Shown piece after piece: positions 8,788 through 19,058 of a DNA stretch of 64,000 nucleotides. How positions within the stretch are numbered: the first letter of the stretch is position 1; every line of letters starts with the position of its first letter. The position numbers and the translations under genes were made by a program. The DNA comes from Pseudomonas sp. NC02 (GTDB lineage: Bacteria > Pseudomonadota > Gammaproteobacteria > Pseudomonadales > Pseudomonadaceae): positions 4,960,001-5,024,000 of the forward strand of contig NZ_CP025624.1 in the NCBI RefSeq assembly GCF_002874965.1, written 5' to 3'. The notes beneath the pieces are model-generated. The model saw nothing but the letters and a program-made list of their open reading frames with translations, made no database searches and was not told the DNA's origin.

Positions 8788-10692
8788 TTAAACCGACAGT
8801 TCAACCAACAACTTGTTCAGTCGGCGCACATAAGCGGCCGGGTCTTTCAGGCTGTCGCCGGCAGCCAGGGCTGCCTGGTCGAAGAGGATGTGCGACAGGT
8901 CGCCAAACCGCTCTTCGCTCTGCTCGCCGTCGAGTTTCTCGATCAGCGGGTGAGCCGGGTTGAATTCGAAGATCGGCTTGGAATCCGGAACCTTCTGACC
9001 GCTGGCTTCCAGGATCTGACGCATCTGCATGCCCAGGTCCTGCTCGCCGATGGCCAGGATCGCCGGGGAATCGGTCAGACGGTGGGAAACCCGCACTTCG
9101 CTGACGGCATCGCCCAAGGCGGTCTTGATTCGCTCAACCAGACCCTCTTTGGACTTGGCCACTTCTTCAGCGGCTTTCTTGTCTTCTTCGGAATCCAGGT
9201 TGCCCAGGTCCAGGTCGCCGCGGGCGACGTCAACAAAGCTCTTGCCGTCGAAGTCGCTGAGGTAGCTCATCAGCCACTCGTCGATGCGGTCGGTCAGCAG
9301 CAGCACTTCGATGCCTTTCTTGCGGAAGACTTCCAGGTGCGGGCTGTTCTTGACCTGAGCGTAGGTTTCACCGGTCAGGTAGTAGATCTTGTCCTGACCT
9401 TCCTTGGCGCGAGCCAGGTATTCAGCCAGGGAAACGTTCTGCTCGCCGTCGTCACCGTTGGTCGATGCGAAACGCAGCAGGCCGGCGATTTTTTCCTTGT
9501 TGGCGAAATCTTCTGCCGGGCCTTCTTTCATGACCTGGCCGAAGTTTTTCCAGAAGCCCTTGTATTGCTCAGGCTCGTTTTTCGCCAGCTTTTCCAGCAT
9601 GTCGAGGACACGCTTGGTCAGCGCCGACTTCATCGAGTCGATGATCGGGTCTTTCTGCAGGATTTCCCGCGACACGTTCAGCGACAGGTCGTTGGAGTCA
9701 ACCACACCCTTGATAAAGCGCAGGTACAACGGCAGGAACGATTCCGCCTGGTCCATCACGAATACGCGCTGCACATACAGCTTCAGGCCTTTCGGCGCTT
9801 CACGCTGGTACAGGTCGAACGGAGCACGGGCCGGTACGTAGAGCAGCGAGCTGTATTCCAGCTTGCCTTCGACCTTGTTGTGGCTCCAGCTCAGCGGGTT
9901 TTCGTAATCGTGGGCAATGTGCTTGTAGAACTCCTGGTATTCCTCGTCCTTGACTTCGGTACGAGGACGGGTCCACAGGGCGCTGGCGCGGTTGACCACT
10001 TCCCATTCCTGGGCTGGGGCTTCTTCGCCTTCGGCCGCCGCTTGTTCTTTCGGCAACTCGATCGGCAACGCGATGTGGTCGGAGTACTTCTTGATGATAT
10101 TGCGCAGACGCCAGCCATCGGCGAACTCGTCTTCACCGGACTTCAGGTGCAGGACGATGCGGGTACCACGATCAGCCTTGTCGACAGTGGCGATTTCAAA
10201 TTCGCCCTCGCCCTTGGAAGACCAGTGCACGCCTTCGCTGGCGGCAAGGCCGGCACGGCGGCTGAATACTTCAACCTTGTCGGCAACGATGAAGGCCGAG
10301 TAGAAGCCCACGCCGAACTGGCCGATCAGGTGCGAATCTTTCTTCTGGTCGCCCGACAGGTTCTTCATGAAATCAGCGGTGCCGGATTTGGCGATGGTCC
10401 CCAGGTGGGTGATCGCATCGTCACGGCTCATGCCGATACCGTTGTCTTCGAGGGTGACGGTTTTCGCGTCCTTGTCGAAGCTCACACGGATTTTCAGTTC
10501 CGCGCCACCTTCCAGCAACTCAGGCTTGGACAGGGCTTCGAAACGTAATTTGTCGACAGCGTCAGAGGCGTTCGAGATCAATTCGCGAAGGAAAATTTCC
10601 TTGTTGGAATACAGCGAATGGATCATGAGGTGCAGCAGTTGCTTCACCTCGGTCTGGAAGCCCAGGGTTTCCTTTTGAGTTTCCACACTCAT
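8788..10692 (-). CDS. htpG: Chaperone HtpG (bacterial Hsp90)
   Basis: 634 residues, the typical length, from the ATG at 10692 ([12 protein letters not shown]). Another in-frame ATG two codons earlier is closer to the GGAG box, but the family start is the chosen one. The N-terminal GHKL ATPase domain shows [18 protein letters not shown] and [12 protein letters not shown]. The middle client domain and C-terminal dimerisation domain follow. It is a cytosolic ATP-dependent chaperone. A sigma-32-like promoter lies upstream at 10761-10786. Confidence 0.98.
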   Translation of the reverse strand: MSVETQKETLGFQTEVKQLLHLMIHSLYSNKEIFLRELISNASDAVDKLRFEALSKPELLEGGAELKIRVSFDKDAKTVTLEDNGIGMSRDDAITHLGTIAKSGTADFMKNLSGDQKKDSHLIGQFGVGFYSAFIVADKVEVFSRRAGLAASEGVHWSSKGEGEFEIATVDKADRGTRIVLHLKSGEDEFADGWRLRNIIKKYSDHIALPIELPKEQAAAEGEEAPAQEWEVVNRASALWTRPRTEVKDEEYQEFYKHIAHDYENPLSWSHNKVEGKLEYSSLLYVPARAPFDLYQREAPKGLKLYVQRVFVMDQAESFLPLYLRFIKGVVDSNDLSLNVSREILQKDPIIDSMKSALTKRVLDMLEKLAKNEPEQYKGFWKNFGQVMKEGPAEDFANKEKIAGLLRFASTNGDDGEQNVSLAEYLARAKEGQDKIYYLTGETYAQVKNSPHLEVFRKKGIEVLLLTDRIDEWLMSYLSDFDGKSFVDVARGDLDLGNLDSEEDKKAAEEVAKSKEGLVERIKTALGDAVSEVRVSHRLTDSPAILAIGEQDLGMQMRQILEASGQKVPDSKPIFEFNPAHPLIEKLDGEQSEERFGDLSHILFDQAALAAGDSLKDPAAYVRRLNKLLVELSV

Positions 10693-10760
10693 GGTCATCA
10701 AACTCCAATTGGATGGCAGTGGCCGCGCCCTTGAGGGTTGGCGGCGGGTTGTCATCAAAG

Positions 10761-10786
10761 TTGGGGGCTAAGACCAGGATTTCAAG
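10761..10786 (-). promoter_or_regulatory. Candidate heat-shock (sigma-32) promoter of htpG
   Basis: On the minus strand CTTGAAA (10786-10780) is followed by 12 bases and CCCCCAA (10767-10761). This is close to the RpoH pattern CTTGAAA-N11-16-CCCCAT. The -35 box overlaps the stop codon of the upstream thioesterase gene, and the htpG start is about 70 bp downstream. Confidence 0.6.
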
Positions 10787-11234
10787 GGCGGGCCGGTTCC
10801 TCAATCTTGAAATGCGCGCGGGCGGTGGCAATCGGTTCGGCCGGGGTGCTTTGCCAGGCGGTAATCGCCACATTGGCCACCCGTCGGCCCTGGCGCCACA
10901 CCTGGCATTTGGCGTAGGTGTCGCGAAACTGGCCGGCGCGCAGGTAATCCAGGGAGAAATCGATGATCTTGGGAACACCAGGCGCACCGGTGAAAACCAG
11001 CAAATGCAAGGCTGCGGACAGCTCCATAAAGCCTGCGATCACCCCACCATGGATCGCCGGCAATATCGGGTTACCAATGTTGTCCTTGTTGGCCGGCATG
11101 CGAAACAGCAATTCATCCCCCAGCCGCGTGCATTCGATGCCAATCAGCTTGGCGTAGGGAATCAGGTTGAGCAGCGCTTCATAGTTGCCGCGCTCGTGGG
11201 CTTGCTGCAGACGGGTCTTGAACTGATGTTTCAT
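10782..11234 (-). CDS. Hotdog-fold thioesterase (PaaI/4HBT type), second of a pair
   Basis: 150 residues. The 4HBT hotdog signature is AIHGGVIAGFMELSAAL, with the HGG loop and a catalytic Glu/Asp on the following helix. The start ATG overlaps the upstream gene's stop (ATGA), so the two are translationally coupled. The two proteins are only distantly alike and may form a hetero-oligomer or hydrolyse different acyl-CoAs; this is inference. Confidence 0.9.
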   Translation of the reverse strand: MKHQFKTRLQQAHERGNYEALLNLIPYAKLIGIECTRLGDELLFRMPANKDNIGNPILPAIHGGVIAGFMELSAALHLLVFTGAPGVPKIIDFSLDYLRAGQFRDTYAKCQVWRQGRRVANVAITAWQSTPAEPIATARAHFKIEEPARP

Positions 11235-11707
11235 GCCTGTTCTCCCTTGATTGCATTGCCCAGGCCCTGGCTGCCCTTGAGGCGCTTGCCCATGCGCATG
11301 AACGTGCCCACCACGTGGGCAATCGGTTGCTGCGGATCGTCCTGGTAGGCGAAGCCGCGGGTGAAGATCACGTCGGTGGTCACCCGGTAGCACTGGGCAA
11401 AGCCGAATACCGGTTTATGGGGCTCGGCCGGGTGCATGTAGTCGATGCGCAGGTCCAGGGTCGGGCAAACCTCGAACTCCGGCAGTACGCACAAGGTAGC
11501 CATGCCACAGGCGGTGTCCATCAAGGATGTGATGGCGCCGCCGTGGATCACGCCGGTCTGCGGGTCACCGACGATATGCGGAGCATAGGGCAACACCAGC
11601 GTCATGCCGTCCTCACTGGCGGCGTGCACCTGGATGCCCAGCACCTGGCAGTGGCGCAAGGCTGAAACAAAGCGCGTGGCACGGGATAAAAGAGGATTTT
11701 CGGTCAT
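11231..11707 (-). CDS. Hotdog-fold thioesterase (PaaI type), first of a pair
   Basis: 158 residues with the signature VIHGGAITSLMDTACG, in which Asp in the helix is the usual catalytic residue. It probably hydrolyses acyl- or aryl-CoA in the cytoplasm. It overlaps the next thioesterase by four bases, and the pair runs toward htpG on the same strand. The substrate is unknown. Confidence 0.9.
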   Translation of the reverse strand: MTENPLLSRATRFVSALRHCQVLGIQVHAASEDGMTLVLPYAPHIVGDPQTGVIHGGAITSLMDTACGMATLCVLPEFEVCPTLDLRIDYMHPAEPHKPVFGFAQCYRVTTDVIFTRGFAYQDDPQQPIAHVVGTFMRMGKRLKGSQGLGNAIKGEQA

Positions 11708-11801
11708 TCGTTAAAGACTCTTATTAGTGTGGAGCCGGCGGAGTAGACAACCTTGCTGAAAGTTCCCTAGGGAAAAGCCTTATATATCTGTGAGATTTAA
11801 G

Positions 11802-11828
11802 GAACTAAGCGTTGGGCATAGGCTCGAA
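11802..11828 (+). promoter_or_regulatory. Candidate AlgU/RpoE-type promoter of the small lipoprotein gene
   Basis: GAACTA, 16 bases, then TCGAA resembles the extracytoplasmic-stress pattern GAACTT-N16-17-TCtgA. It ends about 36 bp before the start codon. A perfect palindrome TTCCCTAGGGAA lies further upstream at 11763-11774. Confidence 0.4.
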
Positions 11829-11864
11829 AGGCCAGTAGATATCTTCAATAAGGAGAAACACCCC

Positions 11865-12107
11865 ATGCGCAAGACTTTAGCTATTTCCATGATGCTGGCT
11901 GCTGCCCTCGGCCTCGCTGCCTGCGACAAAAAATCCGAAGACAAAGCCCAAGATGCCGCAGCCCACTCTGAGCAAGCTCAAAAAGACATGGCGAAAGCAC
12001 AGGATAAAGTGAACGACGCTGCGAAAGAAAACGCCGATGCTGCCAAAGCTCAGGCTGAATCGAACGAAGCTGCAGCGAAAGAAGCAACACCTGCAACCGG
12101 TTCTTGA
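11865..12107 (+). CDS. Small alanine-rich lipoprotein
   Basis: 80 residues from the ATG at 11865, with AAGGAG nine bases upstream. The signal peptide ends in a lipobox (LAAC, Cys at about 20), so it should be lipidated. The mature part is an Ala/Lys/Glu/Asp-rich helix of heptad-like repeats, likely a coiled coil at an envelope face. No family name is certain. The promoter pattern upstream suggests an envelope-stress gene. A terminator follows. Confidence 0.88.
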   Translation: MRKTLAISMMLAAALGLAACDKKSEDKAQDAAAHSEQAQKDMAKAQDKVNDAAKENADAAKAQAESNEAAAKEATPATGS

Positions 12108-12153
12108 GTCTGACGACTTGAACACTGTGACTTGAAAAGTCATGTTGCAAAAG

Positions 12154-12177
12154 AAAGCCCGCTTAATAGCGGGCTTT
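12154..12177. terminator. Bidirectional terminator
   Basis: AAAGCCCGC-TTAATA-GCGGGCTTT lies between the convergent lipoprotein and brnQ genes, with T-rich flanks on both strands. Confidence 0.88.
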
Positions 12178-12256
12178 ACTTTGTCCGGTGCTTTTAACCC
12201 GGCCGGGCAGCTCGAAACTTCGAACTAAACCTCGGCACAAGTTAGTGGCTAAACGT

Positions 12257-13570
12257 TTAAGCCATCGCTTCACTGCGTTTGCCCAGCAGGCGGTCAATCA
12301 CCACCGCAACCACCAGCGTCATCACCGAAGGCACCAGCCACGCCAGGCCCTGCTCGCTCAGCGGCAGGTGAGCCAGTTGCGATGGCATCCAGTCAGCCAG
12401 GCCCGCGCCCTTCAGCGCGTCAATGCAACCGAAGATGAACGACACCAGCATCACCGGGCCAACGATCCGGCCCTGCTCCTGCCAGAAGTCCTTACAGAAG
12501 CTCAGGGCCACCAGCACGATGCACGGCGGGTAGATGGCGGTCAGCACCGGGATCGAGAACGCGATCAGCTTGGTCAGGCCCAGGTTGGACACAAACAGCG
12601 AGAATACCGCCAGGATCACCACCAGGGTCTTATAGGACAGCGGCAGTACGCGGCTGAAGTACTCGGCGCAGGCGCAGGTCAGGCCCACCGCGGTTACCAG
12701 GCACGCCAGGGAAATCAGCACGGCGAGGAAGCCGCTGCCCAGGGAGCCGAAGGTGTGCTGGACGTAGGCGTGCAGCACGGCGGCGCCGTTGGCGGCACCG
12801 GCCGCCACTTCATGGCTGCCCGAACCGAGGCGGAACAGGCTGATGTACACCAGCGCCAGGCCCACACCGGCAATCAGCCCGGCGATGATCGCGTAGCGGG
12901 TGATCAGCTTCGGCGACTCGACGCCACGGGAGCGGATCGCGTTGACGATCACAATGCCGAATACCAGCGCGCCGAGGGTATCCATGGTCAGGTAACCATT
13001 GATAAAGCCCTGGGAGAACGGTGCAGCCACGTACTCAGGGGTGGCAACACCCACATCGCCGGCCGGCAAGGCAAAGGCAGCAATGCCCAAGACGGCCAGG
13101 GCGATGATCTTCAACGGTGCCAGGAAACGACCGACTGTATCCAGCAGACGGCCCGGGTACAGGGAGATGAAGAACACCAACAGGAAGTACACCGAGCTGT
13201 AGAGGAACAGCGCCAGCGGGCTTTCACCGGTCAGCGGCGCCAGGCCCACTTCAAAGGAAACGGTGGCGGTTCGCGGGGTGGCGAACAACGGGCCGACAGC
13301 CAGGTAGGCCGCCGCTGCCAGCAAGCCACCGGCGATCTTGCCGATCGGACTGCTCAACGCGTCCATGCCACCACCGACCTTGGCCAGGGCGACAACGGTG
13401 ATCACCGGCAAACCGACCGCGGTGATCAGGAAGCCCAGCGCTGCCATCCAGACATGAGGCCCGGACTGCAAACCGACGATTGGCGGGAAGATGATGTTGC
13501 CGGCGCCCACGAACAGGGCAAAAGTCATAAAGCCCAACGCCAGGATGTCCTGGCTTTTCAACACTTTCAT
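12257..13570 (-). CDS. brnQ: Branched-chain amino acid:cation symporter (BrnQ/BraB family)
   Basis: 437 residues, matching the LIVCS family (about 440), with 12 predicted membrane helices. The conserved N-terminal motif [14 protein letters not shown] is present. It imports Leu, Ile and Val with Na+ or H+ across the inner membrane. The ATG at 13570 lacks a good ribosome site, but the family starts here ([13 protein letters not shown]). In P. aeruginosa braB lies beside sucD, as here, which supports BraB orthology. Confidence 0.95.
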   Translation of the reverse strand: MKVLKSQDILALGFMTFALFVGAGNIIFPPIVGLQSGPHVWMAALGFLITAVGLPVITVVALAKVGGGMDALSSPIGKIAGGLLAAAAYLAVGPLFATPRTATVSFEVGLAPLTGESPLALFLYSSVYFLLVFFISLYPGRLLDTVGRFLAPLKIIALAVLGIAAFALPAGDVGVATPEYVAAPFSQGFINGYLTMDTLGALVFGIVIVNAIRSRGVESPKLITRYAIIAGLIAGVGLALVYISLFRLGSGSHEVAAGAANGAAVLHAYVQHTFGSLGSGFLAVLISLACLVTAVGLTCACAEYFSRVLPLSYKTLVVILAVFSLFVSNLGLTKLIAFSIPVLTAIYPPCIVLVALSFCKDFWQEQGRIVGPVMLVSFIFGCIDALKGAGLADWMPSQLAHLPLSEQGLAWLVPSVMTLVVAVVIDRLLGKRSEAMA

Positions 13571-13814
13571 TTGAGGAAATACCACACTACTGAATCGGAA
13601 TTTAGAGAGGGCTTCCCTATGGATGAGGGAAATACTGCCGGTCCGGATGGGGACCGACCGGTCTGGCGCGAGGCTTCCTTTTGGGAGGCACACGCATAAA
13701 GAGGCGGCTAGCCTAACGAATTTGCGGGTCAAACGCACTGTTGCGGGGCGAACTGTCCGATAAGCGACATTTTTATGTCGCGTTTTTATATCTAAATTTT
13801 GAAATGCGATCGAA

Positions 13815-13903
13815 TGTGGGAGCGGGCTTGCTCGCGAAAGCGGTGTATCAGCCACTCATGAGCTGACTGACACACCGCTTTCGCGAGCAAGCCCGCTCCC
13901 ACA
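13815..13903. repeat. REPIN, REP heads facing outward
   Basis: TGTGGGAGCGGGCTTGCTCG...GCGGTGT is followed by a 25-bp loop and the exact inverted copy, so the whole forms a long hairpin. It lies between the brnQ promoter region and the sucCD terminator. Confidence 0.92.
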
Positions 13904-13930
13904 TGTTGATCTCCACCAACCTTCAGAATG

Positions 13931-13960
13931 CACAAAGGCCACCCGAAGGTGGCCTTTGTG
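13931..13960 (-). terminator. Terminator of the sdh-suc cluster
   Basis: CACAAAGGCCACC-CGAA-GGTGGCCTTTGTG lies just downstream of sucD. It is a 13-bp perfect stem, and T residues follow on the minus strand. Confidence 0.88.
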
Positions 13961-13987
13961 GGGTGAAGCGTCAGTTAAGCGCGAGGC

Positions 13988-14869
13988 TTACTTGACAGCC
14001 CAACCGGTCAGCTCGGACAAAGCCTTGCCGATGTCTGCCAGCGAACGCACGGTTTTAACGCCTGCGTCTTCCAGGGCAGCAAACTTCTCGTCTGCAGTAC
14101 CCTTGCCGCCAGAGATGATTGCGCCAGCATGGCCCATGCGCTTGCCAGCAGGGGCAGTCACACCAGCGATGTAGGAAACAACCGGCTTGGTCACGTGTGC
14201 CTTGATGTAGGCAGCCGCTTCTTCTTCAGCCGAACCGCCGATCTCACCGATCATTACGATCGCTTCGGTCTTCGGGTCTTCCTGGAACAGCTTCAGGATG
14301 TCGATGAAGTTCGAGCCTGGGATCGGGTCACCGCCGATGCCGACGCAAGTCGACTGACCGAAACCGGCGTCAGTAGTCTGCTTGACAGCTTCGTAGGTCA
14401 GGGTGCCGGAACGGGAAACGATACCGACTTTACCTGGCAAGTGAATGTGACCTGGCATGATGCCGATCTTGCATTCGCCTGGAGTGATCACGCCTGGGCA
14501 GTTAGGGCCGATCAGGACTACGCCCAGCTCGTCGCACTTAACTTTAGCGTCCAGCATGTCCAGGGTAGGAATGCCTTCGGTGATGCAAACGATCAGCTTG
14601 ATGCCGCCGAATGCTGCTTCCAGGATGGAGTCCTTGCAGAAAGGAGCTGGAACGTAGATCACGCTGGCGGTGGCGCCAGTGGCAGCTACAGCATCTTTCA
14701 CGGTGTTGAACACTGGCAGGCCCAGGTGCTCGGTGCCGCCTTTACCAGGAGTAACGCCACCCACCATCTTGGTGCCGTATTCGATGGCTTGCTGGGTGTG
14801 GAAACTACCTTGGGAACCGGTAATACCCTGGCAGATAACCTTGGTGTCTTTATTGATCAGGACGCTCAT
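13988..14869 (-). CDS. sucD: Succinyl-CoA ligase, alpha subunit
   Basis: 293 residues. With SucC it converts succinyl-CoA to succinate with substrate-level phosphorylation in the TCA cycle. The N-terminal CoA-binding Rossmann domain has CQGITGSQG. The C-terminal ligase domain has the phospho-His loop [10 protein letters not shown] (His about 247). The start overlaps the sucC stop by one base (TAATG), so translation is coupled. It is the last gene before the terminator. Confidence 0.98.
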   Translation of the reverse strand: MSVLINKDTKVICQGITGSQGSFHTQQAIEYGTKMVGGVTPGKGGTEHLGLPVFNTVKDAVAATGATASVIYVPAPFCKDSILEAAFGGIKLIVCITEGIPTLDMLDAKVKCDELGVVLIGPNCPGVITPGECKIGIMPGHIHLPGKVGIVSRSGTLTYEAVKQTTDAGFGQSTCVGIGGDPIPGSNFIDILKLFQEDPKTEAIVMIGEIGGSAEEEAAAYIKAHVTKPVVSYIAGVTAPAGKRMGHAGAIISGGKGTADEKFAALEDAGVKTVRSLADIGKALSELTGWAVK

Positions 14870-16035
14870 TATTTGCCCTCCGCAGCTTTGACAACTTGTT
14901 GAGCAGCGTCGGTCAGGCTGGTAGCAGCGATGATGTTCAAACCGCTTTCTGCCAGTACTTTAGCGCCCAGTTCAGCGTTGTTACCTTCAAGGCGCACAAC
15001 AACCGGGATTTTAACGCCGACTTCTTTCACTGCACCGATGATGCCTTCGGCAATCATGTCGCAACGAACGATGCCGCCGAAGATGTTGACCAGTACTGCA
15101 GCGACGTTGGAGTCGGACAGGATGATCTTGAACGCTTCGGTAACGCGTTCTTTGGTGGCACCGCCGCCTACGTCGAGGAAGTTGGCTGGTTTGCCGCCAT
15201 GCAGGTTGACGATGTCCATGGTACCCATGGCCAGGCCAGCACCGTTGACCATGCAACCGATGTTACCTTCCAGGGCTACGTAGTTCAGTTCGAACTTGGC
15301 AGCGTGCGCTTCGCGCGGATCGTCTTGCGACGGATCGTGGAAAGTCTTCAGCTTAGGCTGACGGTACATGGCGTTGGCGTCGATGTTGATCTTGGCATCG
15401 AGGCAATGCAGATCGCCGTCGGCCTTGATCACCAGCGGGTTCACTTCCAGCAGGGCCAGATCGTGATCCTGGAACAGTTTGGCCAGACCTACGAAGATCT
15501 TGGCGAACTGGGCAACTTGCTTGCCTTCCAGACCCAACTGGAATGCCAGCTCGCGACCCTGGAATGGCTGAGCGCCAACCAGTGGATCGATAGTGGCTTT
15601 CAGAATTTTTTCTGGGGTTTCTTCAGCGATCTTCTCAATGTCCACACCACCTTCGGTGGAGGCCATGAACACGATGCGACGGCTCGAACGGTCAACGACA
15701 GCGCCCAGGTACAGCTCTTTAGCGATATCAGTGCACGATTCAACCAGGATCTTGGTGACTGGCTGGCCATTGGCATCAGTCTGGTAAGTCACCAGACGCT
15801 TGCCCAGCCACTGCTGAGCGAAGGCTTTGGCGTCTTCTTTGCTGCGAACCAGCTTAACGCCGCCCGCTTTACCGCGACCACCAGCGTGGACCTGGGCTTT
15901 GACAACCCACTCGGTGCCGCCGATTTTGTCGCAAGCTTCTGCTGCTGCTTCCGGGGTGTCTACTGCGTAACCCTTGGATACTGGCAGGCCGTATTCAGCG
16001 AACAGCTGCTTACCCTGATACTCGTGAAGATTCAT
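14869..16035 (-). CDS. sucC: Succinyl-CoA ligase, beta subunit
   Basis: 388 residues, the family length. The N-terminal ATP-grasp domain ([12 protein letters not shown] start, then [16 protein letters not shown]) binds nucleotide. The C-terminal ligase domain includes [15 protein letters not shown]. It pairs with SucD. The start at 16035 is the family start; an upstream in-frame ATG has no ribosome site. A 214-bp gap with a strong hairpin separates it from lpdG. Confidence 0.98.
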   Translation of the reverse strand: MNLHEYQGKQLFAEYGLPVSKGYAVDTPEAAAEACDKIGGTEWVVKAQVHAGGRGKAGGVKLVRSKEDAKAFAQQWLGKRLVTYQTDANGQPVTKILVESCTDIAKELYLGAVVDRSSRRIVFMASTEGGVDIEKIAEETPEKILKATIDPLVGAQPFQGRELAFQLGLEGKQVAQFAKIFVGLAKLFQDHDLALLEVNPLVIKADGDLHCLDAKINIDANAMYRQPKLKTFHDPSQDDPREAHAAKFELNYVALEGNIGCMVNGAGLAMGTMDIVNLHGGKPANFLDVGGGATKERVTEAFKIILSDSNVAAVLVNIFGGIVRCDMIAEGIIGAVKEVGVKIPVVVRLEGNNAELGAKVLAESGLNIIAATSLTDAAQQVVKAAEGK

Positions 16036-16159
16036 GCTTATTACCGTCTTCGTTAGGTACTGCGCATTCGGCGCTGCGCTCTTTATTGAGTGCCGCGCCA
16101 CCTGTGACTGCTGCTTGCACAGTCAAACCACCAAAGGCCTGAACCCTGGGTGGTGAAAC

Positions 16160-16205
16160 TGCGCAAGACTGCGTCCAGCGGATATTCCGCGGTGAGTCTT
16201 GCGCA
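16160..16205. other. Strong intergenic hairpin between lpdG and sucC
   Basis: TGCGCAAGACT (16160-16170) and AGTCTTGCGCA (16195-16205) are perfect 11-bp inverted copies. A second dyad, GCGGA-TAT-TCCGC, lies inside. No T tract follows, so it looks more like an RNA-processing or stability element than a terminator. Confidence 0.7.
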
Positions 16206-16249
16206 CAAGGCTCACGACGGGCAACCGCCGTGGTTTCTTATTATCTCGC

Positions 16250-17701
<1,452 letters not shown>

Positions 17702-17781
17702 TTAGCTAAAAGCTTCAAGCCGTGAGCCGCACTCCGGCCTGCCTCGCGGCAGACCGGGTGGTACGGCGCACCGCCGCTTTA

Positions 17782-19014
17782 TCAGATATCCAGCAGCAGA
17801 CGAGCCGGGTCTTCCAGCAGGTTCTTGATGGTCACCAGGAAAGTCACGGCTTCTTTACCATCGATCAGGCGGTGATCGTACGACAGCGCCAGGTACATCA
17901 TCGGGCGGATAACCACTTGGCCGTTGATCGCCATAGGACGCTGCAGAATGTTGTGCATGCCCAGGATCGCAGCTTGTGGCGGGTTGACGATCGGAGTCGA
18001 CATCATCGAACCGAAAGTACCACCGTTGGTGATGGTGAAGGTACCACCGGTCATCTCGTCGATGGTCAGTTTGCCGTCACGGGCTTTCTTGCCGAAGTTG
18101 GCGATGCCGCCTTCGATTTCAGCCAGGCTCATCAGCTCGGCGTTACGCAGAACCGGTACCACCAGGCCACGGTCGCTGGAGACGGCAACGCCGACGTCAG
18201 CATAACCGTGGTAAACGATGTCGCCGCCGTCGATGGAAGCGTTGACTGCCGGGAAGCGTTTCAGCGCTTCGGTGGCCGCTTTCACGAAGAACGACATGAA
18301 GCCCAGGCGTACGCCGTTGTGGGACTTCTCGAACAGGTCCTTGTACTTCGAACGCAGGGCCATGACTTCGGTCATGTCGACTTCGTTGAAAGTAGTCAGC
18401 ATCGCCATGTTCGACTGTGCTTCAACCAGGCGCTTGGCCACGGTGGCACGCACGCGGGTCATCGGTACGCGCTTCTCGGTGCGGTCGCCAGCGGCGAACA
18501 CAGGAGCAGCGGCAGCCGGGGCAGCAGCCTTGGCAGGCGCAGCAGCTGGAGCGTTTTTCTTGGCTTCAACGGCGGCAACCACGTCTTCCTTGGTCACACG
18601 GCCATCTTTGCCGGTGCCCTTGATGGACGCCAGGTTGATGCCGTTTTCGTCAGCCAGCTGACGCGCAGCCGGTGCAGCGATTGGATCTTCGCCACCCGCA
18701 GCCGGTGCAGCAGCTGGAGCTGCGGCAGCAGCCGGTGCCGCAGCGGCGGCAGGAGCAGGAGCAGCGGCAGCGGCACCGCCCTCTTCGATCGAGCCCAGTA
18801 CCTGGTTCGACAGGACGGTAGCGCCTTCTTCGGCAACGATTGCGCCCAGCACGCCGTCAGCTTCAGCCAACACTTCGAGCACGACCTTGTCGGTTTCGAT
18901 GTCGACGATCAGGTCGTCACGCTTGACGGCCTCGCCTGGTTTCTTGTGCCAGGTGGCAACGGTGCCATCGGCAACCGATTCCGGGAATGACGGGGCTTTG
19001 ATTTCGATAGCCAT
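17782..19014 (-). CDS. sucB: Dihydrolipoamide succinyltransferase (E2 of 2-oxoglutarate dehydrogenase)
   Basis: About 410 residues. The N-terminal lipoyl domain has the modified Lys in DIETDKVV (about 43). A long Ala/Pro-rich hinge (about 80-107) leads to the peripheral subunit-binding domain (about 110-145). A second Ala/Pro linker leads to the catalytic domain with the His/Asp motif SYDHRLIDG. It forms the core of the complex made by sucA, sucB and lpdG. The 44-bp gap to sucA contains AAGGA. Confidence 0.98.
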   Translation of the reverse strand: MAIEIKAPSFPESVADGTVATWHKKPGEAVKRDDLIVDIETDKVVLEVLAEADGVLGAIVAEEGATVLSNQVLGSIEEGGAAAAAPAPAAAAAPAAAAAPAAAPAAGGEDPIAAPAARQLADENGINLASIKGTGKDGRVTKEDVVAAVEAKKNAPAAAPAKAAAPAAAAPVFAAGDRTEKRVPMTRVRATVAKRLVEAQSNMAMLTTFNEVDMTEVMALRSKYKDLFEKSHNGVRLGFMSFFVKAATEALKRFPAVNASIDGGDIVYHGYADVGVAVSSDRGLVVPVLRNAELMSLAEIEGGIANFGKKARDGKLTIDEMTGGTFTITNGGTFGSMMSTPIVNPPQAAILGMHNILQRPMAINGQVVIRPMMYLALSYDHRLIDGKEAVTFLVTIKNLLEDPARLLLDI

Positions 19015-19058
19015 TATCTGTGGGTCCTTAAAATTCGGTTTCAGTCAGCGCGAAGGCG

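Noticed and set aside
7945..10548. Very long open frame on the plus strand (867 codons) covering the dienelactone hydrolase and htpG genes
   Set aside because: It is the opposite-strand shadow of two well-recognised genes; its product is rich in His/Gln/Arg with no known domain and no ribosome site.
12188..13699. Long open frame on the plus strand opposite brnQ
   Set aside because: The product is a Gln/Arg/His-rich low-complexity sequence, typical of the complement of a hydrophobic membrane protein; brnQ is clearly the real gene.
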